Shown: positions 1-10,097, counted from the stretch's first letter. The stretch is 64,000 nucleotides of DNA from JAMDEO01 sp963775295 (GCA_963775295.1 CAVZIK010000006.1:3496349-3560348); one strand, 5' to 3'. The notes: generated by a model from the sequence alone, not told the origin. A program made the numbers and translations.

Positions 1-1058
1 ATGGGCATAGACATCAAGAGCAAAGGCCGCATCCGTCGCACGCGAGGGTGACCTCTGTGGTGACCAAATGGAAGAGTTCGATGGGTACCGTAGTGTCCTG
101 AGGGCTGCATCTATACCAATTGGCGGCGTGAATCGGGATGAACCGCACTCCTCACCAAGGCGCGATTGGAGGATGCACGCATGCCGTGGGACTCGGGCGG
201 CATCTATCTGCTTTGACGGGTCCGAAAACCTCTGGGTGTGCTGGCCGAAGGCCGGTCAACCGCCCAAGTGACTGATATCGCTGTCTCTCCTGAGGAGTCG
301 GACAGGCACGGCTAGCACCCGAAGAACTGGCGAGCGGGAGTTAAGGAAGTAACGGCCTCTCACCATCAGCAGAATGACGCACACGGCAAGCGCCAGAAAG
401 ATACCATCATGAAAGTGCATTTTTGCCTCCGCCAATCTTGGCACTTACACACGCCGGCCCCACCCGGGGCGAGCTCTTTAACTACGCCGGTTTGGTCTGC
501 TGGAGCGTCCACGCGTCACCCGGCACTCCTATGGGCCTGCTTTCCCTGTGGGTGGAGTTTCTAACCCGCCGCGAAATTGTTTTCACCAAATTTTCACATG
601 GCGTTCGATCCCCACCTATCCCGAACACCTGGCGATCACTTGTGGAGGGATGGGCACCGTAGGGGTAAAAGAAGGGAGCACTCGGCAGACTTCGCCCTTC
701 AACAAGCGACCGGCGCCGCGGGCGTGCCGGTTGCGAAGCACTTCGTCGATTTGACTTATCAGCGAGTTTCCGAACTGAACCCTATCGATGGGAATGGGCT
801 TCCAAACGACTGAAGTACGCGGGTTCGGGGATCGCTTTCGACCGGCACTGTTGTTCTGGGTCTCCCGGCTCCCCTCGGTCGGCTACCCGATTTCGGATGG
901 CCGAGCACGATTGTGTGATGGTGAGATGGTACTCATAGGACAATCGGCCCTCACACCACCATGGAGATGGACCAGCGAATGGGCGGATTGATAAATGAGT
1001 ATTAGCGAATTGCAGCACGAATCAGAATAAATGTACCCCTCACCCCCGCTGGGGATGT
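1..1058. other. Region without a supported gene
   Basis: Short ORFs exist on both strands, but none has a good ribosome binding site or a recognisable protein. The first 51 bases are open in frame 1 and could be the tail of a gene entering from the left, which cannot be decided. Bases about 829-930 resemble bases about 55572-55680 (see findings). Confidence 0.5.
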
Positions 1059-1560
1059 GTGAGGATCAGGGGGGAGCTCGCCAAGCTCGGGGTTAGGGTG
1101 TCTGCCAGCAAGATCCGCAGCCTGCTACGAGCCCATGGTCTTGGTCCCGCGCCCCGTCGCGGCGGTCCCACCTGGGGCCAGTTCCTGCGAGCTCAAGCCC
1201 GGGGCATCCTCGCGGTCGACTTCTTCACCGCGGAGACAACCTTCCTGCAGACATTCTGCGTCCTCTTCGCCATCGAGCTTCACCCTCGGCGAGTGACGAT
1301 CCTCGGTGTCACCAGAAACCCTCACTCGTCCTGGGTAACTCAGCAGGCGCGCAACTTAGCGAAGGCGTGGAGATCGTAAAGACTCCGATACGAGCACCGC
1401 GAGCGAACGCGTTCGCGGAACGCTGGGTGCGGACGGTCCGTTCCGACTGACTGGATTGCCCGCTTGTGGTTGGACGGCGGCATCTCGAACGTGTCCTTGT
1501 CAGCTTACCTGGACCTCGGCCCTTGTTCGGCTGTAGAGGGGCTTGCGGACTTGCCGCGCG
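1059..1560 (+). pseudogene. Decayed integrase-core transposase (IS3/IS481-like)
   Basis: The first reading frame (1059-1379) encodes an HTH-like IRGELAKLGVRVSASKIRSL segment, followed by the start of a DDE integrase core with LAVDFF (first Asp), VLFAIEL and ILGVTRNP. Frame and content then break. Near 1367 another frame continues with IVKTPIRAPRANAFAERWV, the usual stretch holding the last catalytic Glu of these transposases, stops at a TGA, and continues past it with VVGRRHLERVL. The piece between QQARNLA and EIVKTP, which normally carries the second catalytic Asp, is missing. The element is therefore inactivated by an internal deletion, a frameshift and a stop. No terminal repeats could be assigned. 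Confidence 0.8.
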
Positions 1561-1889
1561 GTCGGAATGATACCGGATTTTGAGTCTGGGCTTCTGACGA
1601 AGCGGTGAGGGGGGAGAGCCGCCATCAAAGTCAAGCAACTTCTCGATGTGAGTAATCGGCGACAAACAGGTACTTCTCACGGGAAACACAGTTTGGAGTC
1701 GAATCGAGGCATCCCTACGAGGTCCTCGGCGGACGACAAACGCAGAGATGGCCTCTGGGGTAGGGTCCCCAAGGCGGTTTGAATGCCGCGGCCCTTACTG
1801 AATTTTTACAGATTGTGCGCTCGCCACAACGCGGCTTCTACGAGACAAGTGCTTAGCTATAGGTGTTGACGTTTAGGGAGACATGACCC

Positions 1890-1970
1890 GTGGATCTAAT
1901 GTACATTGCGATTGCCGTGATCCTCATCGCACTCTCTTGGTGCCTTGCGCTGGTTCTCGATCGGCTGTAA
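1890..1970 (+). CDS. Small membrane protein upstream of KdpF (26 aa)
   Basis: A GTG-started ORF encodes 26 residues, essentially one hydrophobic helix (MYIAIAVILIALSWCLALVL) ending in DRL. A purine-rich AGGGAG at 1875-1880 lies nine bases upstream of the GTG, and kdpF starts ten bases after the stop, so it looks like the first gene of the operon. KdpF itself is next, so this is a second, different micro-protein. From memory, similar ALSW...DRL peptides precede kdpF in other bacteria, but no function is established. An accessory role in Kdp assembly is inference. The same stretch could instead be only leader sequence. Confidence 0.55.
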   Translation: MDLMYIAIAVILIALSWCLALVLDRL

Positions 1971-1980
1971 GGGGATTCGC

Positions 1981-2064
1981 ATGCTTATCGCGAGCGCCGT
2001 CATAGCCGTGTTGCTCCTGGGGTACCTGATCTACGCCCTGGTAAGGCCGGAGAAATTGGGATGA
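1981..2064 (+). CDS. kdpF: K+-transporting ATPase subunit KdpF
   Basis: This 27-residue single-helix membrane peptide begins with ATG and has the family pattern of hydrophobic residues followed by GYLIYALVRPEKLG. KdpF stabilises the KdpABC complex in the membrane in characterised systems. Its TGA stop overlaps the ATG of kdpA in an ATGA arrangement, so translation of the two is probably coupled. Confidence 0.9.
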   Translation: MLIASAVIAVLLLGYLIYALVRPEKLG

Positions 2065-3815
2065 CCGCCCAGGGCTGGTTGCAGATCGTTCTCTTCCTCG
2101 GAGTCGTAACTCTTCTCGTGAAGCCTCTTGGCTCGTATATGGCCCGGGTCTTCGAGGGAAGACACGTCTTCGGCTTGGATCGAGCGTTGCATCCAGTCGA
2201 AAGGCTCATCTATAAGATCGGAGGTATCGATCCCGAGAAGGAGATGAACTGGAAGAGGTACGCGGCCAATGTCCTCGTGTTCAGTCTGATCGGTTTTCTT
2301 GTCGTGTACCTCATCCAGCGCGTCCAACAATGGCTTCCGGGCGGGCCTCAGGTGGGCAACGTGAGCCCCGCGCTTGCCTTCAACACGGCCATAAGCTTCG
2401 TGACCAATACCAACTGGCAGGCTTACAGTGGCGAGTCTGCTATGAAGATCGCCACTCAGATGATGGGGATGACAGTACAGAACTTCGTCTCCGCCGGTGT
2501 CGGCATCGCCATCGTCATCGCGTTCATCCGCGGTTTCTCCCGCAGGACCACCGAGTGTCTGGGTAACTTCTGGAAGGATCTGACCCGGGCGATTCTCTAC
2601 GTCTTGCTTCCGCTCTCCTTCATTATGGCCATCTTCCTAGTGTCCCAGGGAGTCGTGCAGACCCTCGATTCCTCGCATGTGGCCCAGCTTGTTCAGCCAT
2701 CTGCGAGTGCGAATGGCCAGGTAGTCACTTCGCAGACGATCGCAGTGGGGCCGGCGGCCTCACAAATCGCCATCAAGCAACTGGGTACGAACGGCGGCGG
2801 CTTCTTCAACGCCAACTCGGCCCACCCTTTCGAGAATCCCACGCCTCTGACTAACTTCGTGGAGCTGATAGCGATCCTGCTCATCCCCGCCGCGCTTTGC
2901 TACACGTTCGGGCGAATGGTTGGAAACACCAGGCAGGGGTGGGTGGTGTTCGCCGCGATGCTCATCATCATGGTGGGGATGATCGCTGCCGCGTACCATT
3001 TTGAGCAGCGGGGAGTCCCGCAGATGGCGCAGTCGGGCGTGAATCTCGGTCCCTCAGCCGGGGCCAGGAGCGCGCAACCCGGCGGCAATATGGAGGGCAA
3101 GGAAGTGCGCTTCGGCATCGTCAACTCGGCGGTCTGGGCGGCTTCGACGACCGGAGCCTCCAATGGCTCGGTGAACAGCATGCACGACTCGTTCACACCG
3201 CTGGGAGGTCTCGTGCCCCTAGTGATGATCCAGTTGGGTGAGGTTGTGTACGGAGGCGTGGGGTCAGGGCTGTACGTGATGCTCGTCTTTGCCATAGTGG
3301 CTGTCTTCATTGCCGGTCTCATGGTGGGCAGAACGCCCGAGTTCCTGGGCAAGAAGATCGAGATGTACGAGATGAAGATGGCGTCGCTAATAATCCTGAT
3401 CCCGGTGATCGGCATCCTCGTCGGCACGATGATCGCTGTGTCAACTGCAGCCGGGCGTGCGGGCATCGCCAATCCCGGTGCGCACGGTCTCAGTGAGGTT
3501 CTGTATGCCTTCACCTCTGCGGTGGGCAACAACGGCAGTGCCTTCGCGGGGCTGTCAGCCAACTCGAACTTCTACGACATCGCGCTGGGCATCGGCATGG
3601 TGGTCGGGCGCTTCTGGATCATGATTCCCACACTGGCCATGGCTGGATCCCTTGCCAAGAAGAAGCACGTACCCGTGAGTGCCGGAACGCTTCGGACGGA
3701 TGGGACCTTGTTCATTGGCTTGCTGATCGCCGTCGTGATAGTGGTCGGTGCGCTCAGTTTCCTGCCGGCGCTCGCGCTTGGGCCCATAGTCGAACACTTG
3801 ATGATGGTCCGTTGA
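2061..3815 (+). CDS. kdpA: K+-transporting ATPase subunit A, KdpA
   Basis: The 584-residue polytopic membrane protein is the potassium channel-like subunit of the high-affinity Kdp pump, related to the Trk/Ktr superfamily. The sequence shows the family's pore signatures, including FVTNTNWQAYSGE, the GTNGGGFFNANSAHPFENPT segment and GNNGSAFAGLSANS. Length is close to the roughly 560-residue norm; the extra residues sit in a Gly/Ser-rich loop around residues 325-345. It starts on the ATG overlapping the kdpF stop and ends at a TGA just before kdpB. Confidence 0.97.
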   Translation: MTAQGWLQIVLFLGVVTLLVKPLGSYMARVFEGRHVFGLDRALHPVERLIYKIGGIDPEKEMNWKRYAANVLVFSLIGFLVVYLIQRVQQWLPGGPQVGNVSPALAFNTAISFVTNTNWQAYSGESAMKIATQMMGMTVQNFVSAGVGIAIVIAFIRGFSRRTTECLGNFWKDLTRAILYVLLPLSFIMAIFLVSQGVVQTLDSSHVAQLVQPSASANGQVVTSQTIAVGPAASQIAIKQLGTNGGGFFNANSAHPFENPTPLTNFVELIAILLIPAALCYTFGRMVGNTRQGWVVFAAMLIIMVGMIAAAYHFEQRGVPQMAQSGVNLGPSAGARSAQPGGNMEGKEVRFGIVNSAVWAASTTGASNGSVNSMHDSFTPLGGLVPLVMIQLGEVVYGGVGSGLYVMLVFAIVAVFIAGLMVGRTPEFLGKKIEMYEMKMASLIILIPVIGILVGTMIAVSTAAGRAGIANPGAHGLSEVLYAFTSAVGNNGSAFAGLSANSNFYDIALGIGMVVGRFWIMIPTLAMAGSLAKKKHVPVSAGTLRTDGTLFIGLLIAVVIVVGALSFLPALALGPIVEHLMMVR

Positions 3816-3829
3816 TAGGGATGGCGTCC

Positions 3830-5896
3830 ATGAAGAACAGCACCGGCAGTTCCTTCGATTGGCGACTCATGGGCGAGGCCGTCGTCAATTCCCTCACGAA
3901 ACTCAACCCGCGGGCGCAGTTGCGCAACCCCGTCATGTTCGTCGTGTGGGTCGGAGCCCTTCTCACCCTGGTCTTGTTCGTCCAAGCTGCGATTGGCTAT
4001 GGCGAGGCGTCTCCGGGGTTCATCGTGGCTATTTCCTTGCTCCTCTGGTTCACGGTGATCTTCGCTAACTTTGCCGAGGCGCTCGCCGAAGGACGCGGAA
4101 AGGCTCAGGCTGAAAGCTTGCGGAAGGCGCGCAAGGAGATCATGGCGACAAGATTGGACGAGGTCCGACGCGATGCAGACAAGGAGCAGGTGTCTTCTTC
4201 GTTGCTTAAGCGAGGTGATCTTACGCTGGTGGACGCTGGCGAGTTCATCCCAGCGGATGGCGAGGTTGTGGCTGGAGCCGCCTCGGTGGATGAAAGCGCG
4301 ATTACCGGAGAAAGCGCTCCGGTTATTCGAGAAAGCGGTGGCGACCGAAGTGCGGTCACAGGGGGAACCCGAGTGCTGTCCGACTGGCTGATCGTGCGCG
4401 TGACCGCTCAGCCGGGAGAGACGTTTCTCGATCGCATGATCGCCATGGTTGAGGGTGCCAAAAGGCAGAAGACCCCTAACGAAATCGCTCTAGACATCCT
4501 GCTGGCCGCGCTCACCATCATCTTCTTGATCGTGGTGGTCTCACTCCGGCCGATGTCGCAGTTCAGCGTGGACGCCGCGGGCACGGGAAGCGTGGTCTCG
4601 ATAACCATTCTGGTCGCGCTGTTGGTCTGCCTCGCTCCGACAACAATCGGCGCGCTTCTCTCCGCTATCGGCATCGCGGGCATGAATCGTCTAAGCAACG
4701 CGAATGTTGTTGCCATGTCTGGGCGGGCCGTGGAAGCCGCTGGGGATGTTGACGTCCTCCTATTGGATAAGACTGGAACTATCACGCTTGGCAATCGCCA
4801 GGCCACGGAATTCATTCCTGCGCCCGGCGTGGAGATCGCGGACCTTGCGGATGCAGCCCAGTTGGCCTCTTTGGCCGACGAGACACCGGAAGGCCGGAGC
4901 ATAGTGGTGCTGGCTAAGAATCTCTACGGTCTTCGCGGGCGGGACTTGGAAGCCCTCGGGGCCACATTCGTGCCCTTTTCCGCTCAGACCCGCATGAGCG
5001 GAGTGGATCTGGACAGCCGCCGCATACGAAAGGGAGCGGCCGACGCCGTGACCGCCTACGTGAAAGAGCGCGGCGGAACTCTGCCCGCTCAAGTCGCCGA
5101 CGTTGTCGATGCTGTGGCGCGGGAAGGCGGTACTCCGCTCGTCGTCGCTGATGGGCCAAAGGCCCTTGGAGTCATCCAACTCAAGGATATCGTCAAAGGC
5201 GGTATTCGCGAACGCTTTCATGATCTGCGCACGATGGGGATCAAGACCGTGATGATTACGGGGGACAACCCGGTTACCGCAGCCTCAATCGCCGCCGAAG
5301 CCGGGGTTGACGACTTCCTCGCCGAGGCCACCCCCGAGGCGAAGCTTTCGCTTATCCGCCAGTATCAGGCAGACGGACATCTTGTGGCCATGACGGGCGA
5401 CGGCACCAACGATGCGCCCGCGCTTGCGCAGGCCGATGTCGCCGTAGCGATGAACACCGGCACCCAGGCCGCCAAGGAGGCCGGTAACATGGTTGACCTC
5501 GACTCCAACCCTACGAAGCTCCTCGAGATCGTCCATATCGGCAAGCAGACGCTCATGACAAGGGGCTCACTCACAACTTTCAGCATCGCGAACGACATTG
5601 CCAAGTACTTCGCCATCATCCCGGCTGCTTTCGCCGCCACCTATCCTCAGCTCAATACGCTAAACGTCATGCGGCTTACCACCCCTCAGAGCGCGGTGCT
5701 TTCAGCGGTGATATTCAACGCGATCATCATTGTGTTCCTCATCCCGCTTGCGCTGCGGGGAGTGAAGTACACTCCGCGGCCAGCCACTCAACTGCTGCGC
5801 AATAACCTCCTCATATACGGCTTGGGCGGGCTGGTGGTCCCATTTGCTGGTATCAAGCTCATCGATCTTCTGCTGCATGCAATGCATCTCGTCTAA
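3830..5896 (+). CDS. kdpB: K+-transporting ATPase catalytic subunit KdpB
   Basis: This is the P-type ATPase that hydrolyses ATP for the Kdp pump. It carries the phosphorylation motif DKTGTIT (Asp near residue 313), the actuator motif ESAITGESAPV, and the hinge motif MTGDGTNDAPALAQADVAVA. Several N- and C-terminal membrane helices flank the cytoplasmic domains. Three in-frame starts are possible: TTG at 3812 (overlapping the kdpA stop), ATG at 3821 and ATG at 3830. I chose 3830 because AGGG at 3817-3820 lies at a suitable distance. The choice changes only six residues. Length, about 688 residues, is normal. Confidence 0.96.
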   Translation: MKNSTGSSFDWRLMGEAVVNSLTKLNPRAQLRNPVMFVVWVGALLTLVLFVQAAIGYGEASPGFIVAISLLLWFTVIFANFAEALAEGRGKAQAESLRKARKEIMATRLDEVRRDADKEQVSSSLLKRGDLTLVDAGEFIPADGEVVAGAASVDESAITGESAPVIRESGGDRSAVTGGTRVLSDWLIVRVTAQPGETFLDRMIAMVEGAKRQKTPNEIALDILLAALTIIFLIVVVSLRPMSQFSVDAAGTGSVVSITILVALLVCLAPTTIGALLSAIGIAGMNRLSNANVVAMSGRAVEAAGDVDVLLLDKTGTITLGNRQATEFIPAPGVEIADLADAAQLASLADETPEGRSIVVLAKNLYGLRGRDLEALGATFVPFSAQTRMSGVDLDSRRIRKGAADAVTAYVKERGGTLPAQVADVVDAVAREGGTPLVVADGPKALGVIQLKDIVKGGIRERFHDLRTMGIKTVMITGDNPVTAASIAAEAGVDDFLAEATPEAKLSLIRQYQADGHLVAMTGDGTNDAPALAQADVAVAMNTGTQAAKEAGNMVDLDSNPTKLLEIVHIGKQTLMTRGSLTTFSIANDIAKYFAIIPAAFAATYPQLNTLNVMRLTTPQSAVLSAVIFNAIIIVFLIPLALRGVKYTPRPATQLLRNNLLIYGLGGLVVPFAGIKLIDLLLHAMHLV

Positions 5897-5907
5897 GGCG
5901 GTGGATT

Positions 5908-6486
5908 ATGCTGCGGATGCTTAGACAGAGCGTTGTGGTCCTGGTTGTTCTCGGCGTGCTCGTAGGGGTGATCTATCCCCTCGCGGTAACCGGAATTTCG
6001 AAGGCCTTCTTCTCCCACCAGGCGGAGGGAAGCTTGATCGTCCGGAACGGGACGGTAGTGGGTTCCGAACTCATTGGACAGTCGTTCACTGACGCCAAGT
6101 ATTTCTGGTCACGGCCGTCAGCGACTCCAACGGTTCCGTACAACGCCGATGCCTCGTCGGGTTCCAACCTCGGCCCCACAAATCCGGCGCTGCTGGTGGC
6201 AGTCAATAACCGAATCGCGGCCCTTCGGGCGGCGGACCCCGGCAACACCGGGCCGGTGCCGGTTGACCTGGTTACAGCGTCTGGAAGCGGTCTCGACCCC
6301 AACATCAGCCCCGCGGCGGCTACGTACCAGGTGAGTCGAGTAGCCGCTGCTAGAGGGCTCGCGGCGGCTGCTGTCCAGGTGCTGGTGGCGAAGTACACGG
6401 ACGGACGTCAGTGGGGCATATTCGGCGAACCGCGGGTGAACGTGCTGGAATTGAACTTGGCCCTAGACGCCCTGGCATCGCGGTGA
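5908..6486 (+). CDS. kdpC: K+-transporting ATPase subunit C, KdpC
   Basis: The 192-residue protein has one N-terminal membrane helix (about residues 8-30) and an external domain with family signatures: SELIGQSFTDAKYFWSRPSA, the SGSNLGPTNP stretch, and VTASGSGLDPNISPAAA. KdpC is the accessory subunit that raises ATP affinity in the pump. The start ATG follows AAGGCGGTGG by a few bases and lies eleven bases after the kdpB stop. Confidence 0.96.
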   Translation: MLRMLRQSVVVLVVLGVLVGVIYPLAVTGISKAFFSHQAEGSLIVRNGTVVGSELIGQSFTDAKYFWSRPSATPTVPYNADASSGSNLGPTNPALLVAVNNRIAALRAADPGNTGPVPVDLVTASGSGLDPNISPAAATYQVSRVAAARGLAAAAVQVLVAKYTDGRQWGIFGEPRVNVLELNLALDALASR

Positions 6487-6502
6487 CCGGAGGCACTGGA
6501 AC

Positions 6503-9220
6503 ATGGAGCACCTCAGGCCCGATCCCGACAAGCTCCTAGAGCAGATCCAACTCGAGGACTCGCGGAGCACGCGGGGCAGTCTCAAAATATTCTTCGGGTA
6601 TGTCGCCGGCGTAGGCAAGACATACGCGATGCTCGAGGCGGCCCGGCACCTTGCTGGGGCTGGAGTGGATGTCGTGGTTGGGTACGTGGAGCCACACGGC
6701 AGACCAGAGACGGAAGCGCTGCTTGAGGGGCTTGAGGCTCTGCCGCCTCTCGTAGTCGAATATCGCGGCCTGAAGCTTCACGAACTCGATCTGCGCCTCG
6801 TCCTAGAGCGACGGCCTCATCTTGTGCTGGTCGACGAGTTGGCGCATACGAACGCCCCCGGGCTCACGCACGCGAAGCGCTGGCAGGACGTCCTGGAACT
6901 GCTGGAGGCGGGCGTCAACGTCTCTACGACGCTCAATGTGCAGCATGTAGAGAGCCTGAATGACGTGATCGCCCGGATCACAGGCGTGCATGTGCGGGAA
7001 ACTGTCCCGGACTCGGTTTTCGACGACGCCGACTCGGTCGAAGTGGTCGATCTGCCTCCGGGTGAACTGGTTGGGCGACTCCATCAGGGTAAGGTCTACA
7101 TCCCGGCGCAGGCGGAAGTCGCCGTGCAGGGCTTCTTCACCCGGGCGAATCTCGGGGCCTTGCGGGAGATCGCACTCCGGCGGACGGCGGATCGAGTTCA
7201 TGTACATCTGGAGACCACCCGGCTCGCGTCGGCAGGTCCTCGTCAGGCTTGGGTCATCGTGGACACTCTACTAGTTTGCGTGGGCCCGAGCCCGACATCG
7301 GCCAAGGTCATCCGAACGTCTAAACGCATAGCCGCCTCGCTCAACGCGCGCTGGATCGCACTGGGCATAGAAAGGTCCACCGACAGCGATTCTGATGGCG
7401 GCGACTCGCGGCGGCTCACGCAGAATATCCAACTAGCGGAGCGGCTGGGCGCCGAGACGGCAACAATCAGCGGGGACGACATCGCGCGAGAGATCATCAC
7501 CTACGCTCGGTCTCAGAATGTGACCAAGATAGTCATTGGGAAGTCGGCCGAGCCGCGCTGGAAGCGGCTGATACGGCCCACTATCGTGGACCGCCTGCTA
7601 GATCAGAGCGGCGAGATCGACATCTACGTCGTTCAGGGGGGAGAGGAAGTACAGGGGGAGCGCCGAGCATCGTCTAGGTCTCCCCGCCATCTGCATTGGC
7701 AGGGCTACGCGTGGGCCGTCCTTGGAGTGGTCGTGGCTGCCTTGGTAGCTTGGGCGTTCCAAGACATTGGCCTAAGCGAGGCGAACAGGGCAATCGTGTT
7801 TCTCTTTGCGGTCGTTCTCGTGGCGGCTCGCTTCGGCTTTGGGCCGGGGGTGTTGGCTACTGTGGCGGGAGTCCTGGCCTTCGACTTCTTCTTTGTCCCT
7901 CCACGCTTCACTTTCGCAGTTGCGGACGCTCAGTATGCGATCACATTCGCCATAATGCTCGTGGTCGCGCTGGTCATCAGCACCCTCGCCGCTCGACTGC
8001 GCCGCCAGGTCCGGATTGCCCGATACCGCGAGAGAAGGCTCGGTGCGCTTTATCACCTTAGCCGCGAGTTGTCAGCGGAATCGGGTGCCCATCAGCTCAC
8101 TGCCGCGGCGCAGAGAGAAGTGTCGGCGATGTTCGGCACCCAGGTGGGAATCTATCGGCCGCACGAGGAACATGGGCTAGAGCCGGTGGTATCGCAGGAG
8201 CAGAATCCCATTGGATCGCACGAGATGGCTGTGGCCATGTGGGTCTTCGAACACGGGCAGCTTGCCGGCGCGGGCACGGATACCCTGCCGGACGCCGCGG
8301 CTCTCTACATCCCCATGATCACACCCCAGGGAACTGCCGGGGTCCTCAGCATCGTGCCTCCGGGAGGTGATCAATTGCTGTCACCCGATAACCGGCAGTT
8401 ACTGGAGACACTCGCCGCTCTGATAGGCACGGCGGTCGAACGGGACGAATTGGCCGGCGAGACAAAGCAGGCGCTCCTGGAGGTCGATCGGGAGCGCCTG
8501 CGCAGCTCTCTGCTCAGCTCGGTGTCGCATGATCTGCGCACCCCTTTGGCCGTTATCGCCGGAGCCAGCAGCGCCCTGCTGGAGATGAGTCCATCCTCGG
8601 ACGAGTCAACGCGAGAGGCCCTGATAAACGACGTGGTGGAGGAGTCGCAACGACTTGCTCGATTGGTCGACAATCTGCTCACCATGACCAAATTCGACGC
8701 CGGACCGATCAGCATCAAGAAGCAGTGGTTTCCGCTCGAAGATGTCATTGGGTCGGCGCTCGGACGACTGCGGAAAGCGCTCGTCGACAGAGTGGTAAGC
8801 AAGGAGCTAGCCCCCGGACTTCCCTTGGTGCCATTGGACGGAGTGCTCATCGAGCAGGTTCTTGTCAACCTGCTGGAGAATGCCCTGAAATATAGCGGGC
8901 CGGAGTCGCCCCTCGACATCTACGCGAGGGCTGAGGCAAGGGAGGTTCTGGTTGGAGTGGGAGATCGGGGGCCGGGACTTGACAGCGGGGAGGAGGAGCG
9001 CGTCTTTGACAAACTGTTCCGAGGTTCCGCCTCTAAGACTTCCGACGCGAGGGGAGCCGGACTTGGCTTGACGATAGCTCAGGCGATTATCAGCGCGCAC
9101 GGGGGACGCATATGGGCCGAGAATCGTGCCGGCGGCGGAGCCATCTTCTGGTTCGCCCTTCCCCTCGAAGGCTCGCCCCCCGACCTCGGCATGATCGAAA
9201 TGGAAGGTTTGTCATCGTGA
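6503..9220 (+). CDS. kdpD: Osmosensitive K+ sensor histidine kinase KdpD
   Basis: The 905-residue protein has the full KdpD layout. An N-terminal KdpD domain carries the Walker-A-like GYVAGVGKT near residues 32-40. A Usp-like domain follows (about 250-370), then a membrane block of about four helices (roughly 400-500), a GAF-like linker, and a histidine kinase core with phospho-acceptor SHDLRTP (His676), N box LLENALKYS and G boxes DRGPGLD and GAGLGLTIAQ. It phosphorylates KdpE. It sits 16 bases after kdpC and overlaps kdpE by one base (TGATG), so sensor and regulator are made together. No key residue is obviously missing. Confidence 0.96.
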   Translation: MEHLRPDPDKLLEQIQLEDSRSTRGSLKIFFGYVAGVGKTYAMLEAARHLAGAGVDVVVGYVEPHGRPETEALLEGLEALPPLVVEYRGLKLHELDLRLVLERRPHLVLVDELAHTNAPGLTHAKRWQDVLELLEAGVNVSTTLNVQHVESLNDVIARITGVHVRETVPDSVFDDADSVEVVDLPPGELVGRLHQGKVYIPAQAEVAVQGFFTRANLGALREIALRRTADRVHVHLETTRLASAGPRQAWVIVDTLLVCVGPSPTSAKVIRTSKRIAASLNARWIALGIERSTDSDSDGGDSRRLTQNIQLAERLGAETATISGDDIAREIITYARSQNVTKIVIGKSAEPRWKRLIRPTIVDRLLDQSGEIDIYVVQGGEEVQGERRASSRSPRHLHWQGYAWAVLGVVVAALVAWAFQDIGLSEANRAIVFLFAVVLVAARFGFGPGVLATVAGVLAFDFFFVPPRFTFAVADAQYAITFAIMLVVALVISTLAARLRRQVRIARYRERRLGALYHLSRELSAESGAHQLTAAAQREVSAMFGTQVGIYRPHEEHGLEPVVSQEQNPIGSHEMAVAMWVFEHGQLAGAGTDTLPDAAALYIPMITPQGTAGVLSIVPPGGDQLLSPDNRQLLETLAALIGTAVERDELAGETKQALLEVDRERLRSSLLSSVSHDLRTPLAVIAGASSALLEMSPSSDESTREALINDVVEESQRLARLVDNLLTMTKFDAGPISIKKQWFPLEDVIGSALGRLRKALVDRVVSKELAPGLPLVPLDGVLIEQVLVNLLENALKYSGPESPLDIYARAEAREVLVGVGDRGPGLDSGEEERVFDKLFRGSASKTSDARGAGLGLTIAQAIISAHGGRIWAENRAGGGAIFWFALPLEGSPPDLGMIEMEGLSS

Positions 9221-9915
9221 TGGCCAATCGAATCATCATCATCGAGGACGATGGACCCGTCCGGCGTTTCTTGGAAGCAGCTCTGAGCAACGCCGGGTAC
9301 GAGGTGGCCGGAGCCGAAACTGGGCAGATGGGTTTGACGCACGTGCTCGCGCGCATGCCTGATCTTGTTGTTCTCGACCTGGGCCTTCCCGACATGGACG
9401 GTATGGAGATCATTTCGCGGGTGCGGGAGTGGGCGCACGTTCCCATCATCGTCCTTTCCGCGAGGGGCCGCGAAGACGACAAGGTGGACGCATTGAACAG
9501 CGGCGCCGACGACTACCTCACCAAGCCGTTCAGCGTTCCTGAGTTGCTGGCCCGCGTTCGCGTGGCTCTGCGGCGTGCGGCCGTTCTTGAGGCAGCGGCC
9601 GGAGAGGGAGCGTGCCGCTTCGAGTCGAGCGATCTGATTGTCGATCTTGCCCAAAGGCGGGTCACGATGAGGGGCACTGAGGTCCATCTGACTCCGCTCG
9701 AGTATAGGCTGCTCACCGCACTGGTCAAGAACGCAGGTAGGGTTCTCACGCATCAGTACTTATTGCAGGAAGTCTGGGGTCCGGGGTACCTTGCGCAAAC
9801 GCATTATCCCCGCATCTTCATAGCGAATCTCAGGCGCAAGCTGGAGCAGGATCCGGCCGACCCGCGCTACATCCTCACGGAGCAAGGGGTGGGATACCGG
9901 TTGGTCGAAGAGTGA
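9220..9915 (+). CDS. kdpE: Response regulator KdpE (OmpR family)
   Basis: The 231-residue regulator has a receiver domain with IIEDD acidic residues, phospho-acceptor Asp53 in VLDLGLPDMDG and the KPF lysine motif. A C-terminal winged-helix DNA-binding domain follows (LTPLEYRLL to the end). The start ATG overlaps the kdpD stop and is preceded by GGAAGG at 9202-9207. A GTG one codon earlier is an alternative, and the longer open frame upstream only shadows kdpD. It is the expected activator of the kdp operon. Confidence 0.96.
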   Translation: MANRIIIIEDDGPVRRFLEAALSNAGYEVAGAETGQMGLTHVLARMPDLVVLDLGLPDMDGMEIISRVREWAHVPIIVLSARGREDDKVDALNSGADDYLTKPFSVPELLARVRVALRRAAVLEAAAGEGACRFESSDLIVDLAQRRVTMRGTEVHLTPLEYRLLTALVKNAGRVLTHQYLLQEVWGPGYLAQTHYPRIFIANLRRKLEQDPADPRYILTEQGVGYRLVEE

Positions 9916-10097
9916 CACTGGTGGAAAGCGTTGGATCATGCGGGCGATAAGTGTGGGAAGGCGCCGTTGTCAGAGCCCAACCGGATGACCCCGGCAATGG
10001 ACGTGTTGGCCTATCCAACCTGCCGTCCCTCGTCCTTTCGTCAGACGCCCGCGGGCGACCAGATAGCTCGCGGGCTTGGACCACTGGGTCGAAGGCT

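Noticed and set aside
1700..1889. Possible c-di-AMP riboswitch or KdpE box upstream of kdp.
   Set aside because: I could not assign the conserved riboswitch pairing or a clear direct repeat; only a T-rich GAATTTTTACAG stretch is visible.
2900..3562. A 220-codon minus-strand ORF inside kdpA.
   Set aside because: Antisense shadow of kdpA; no start signal or domain.
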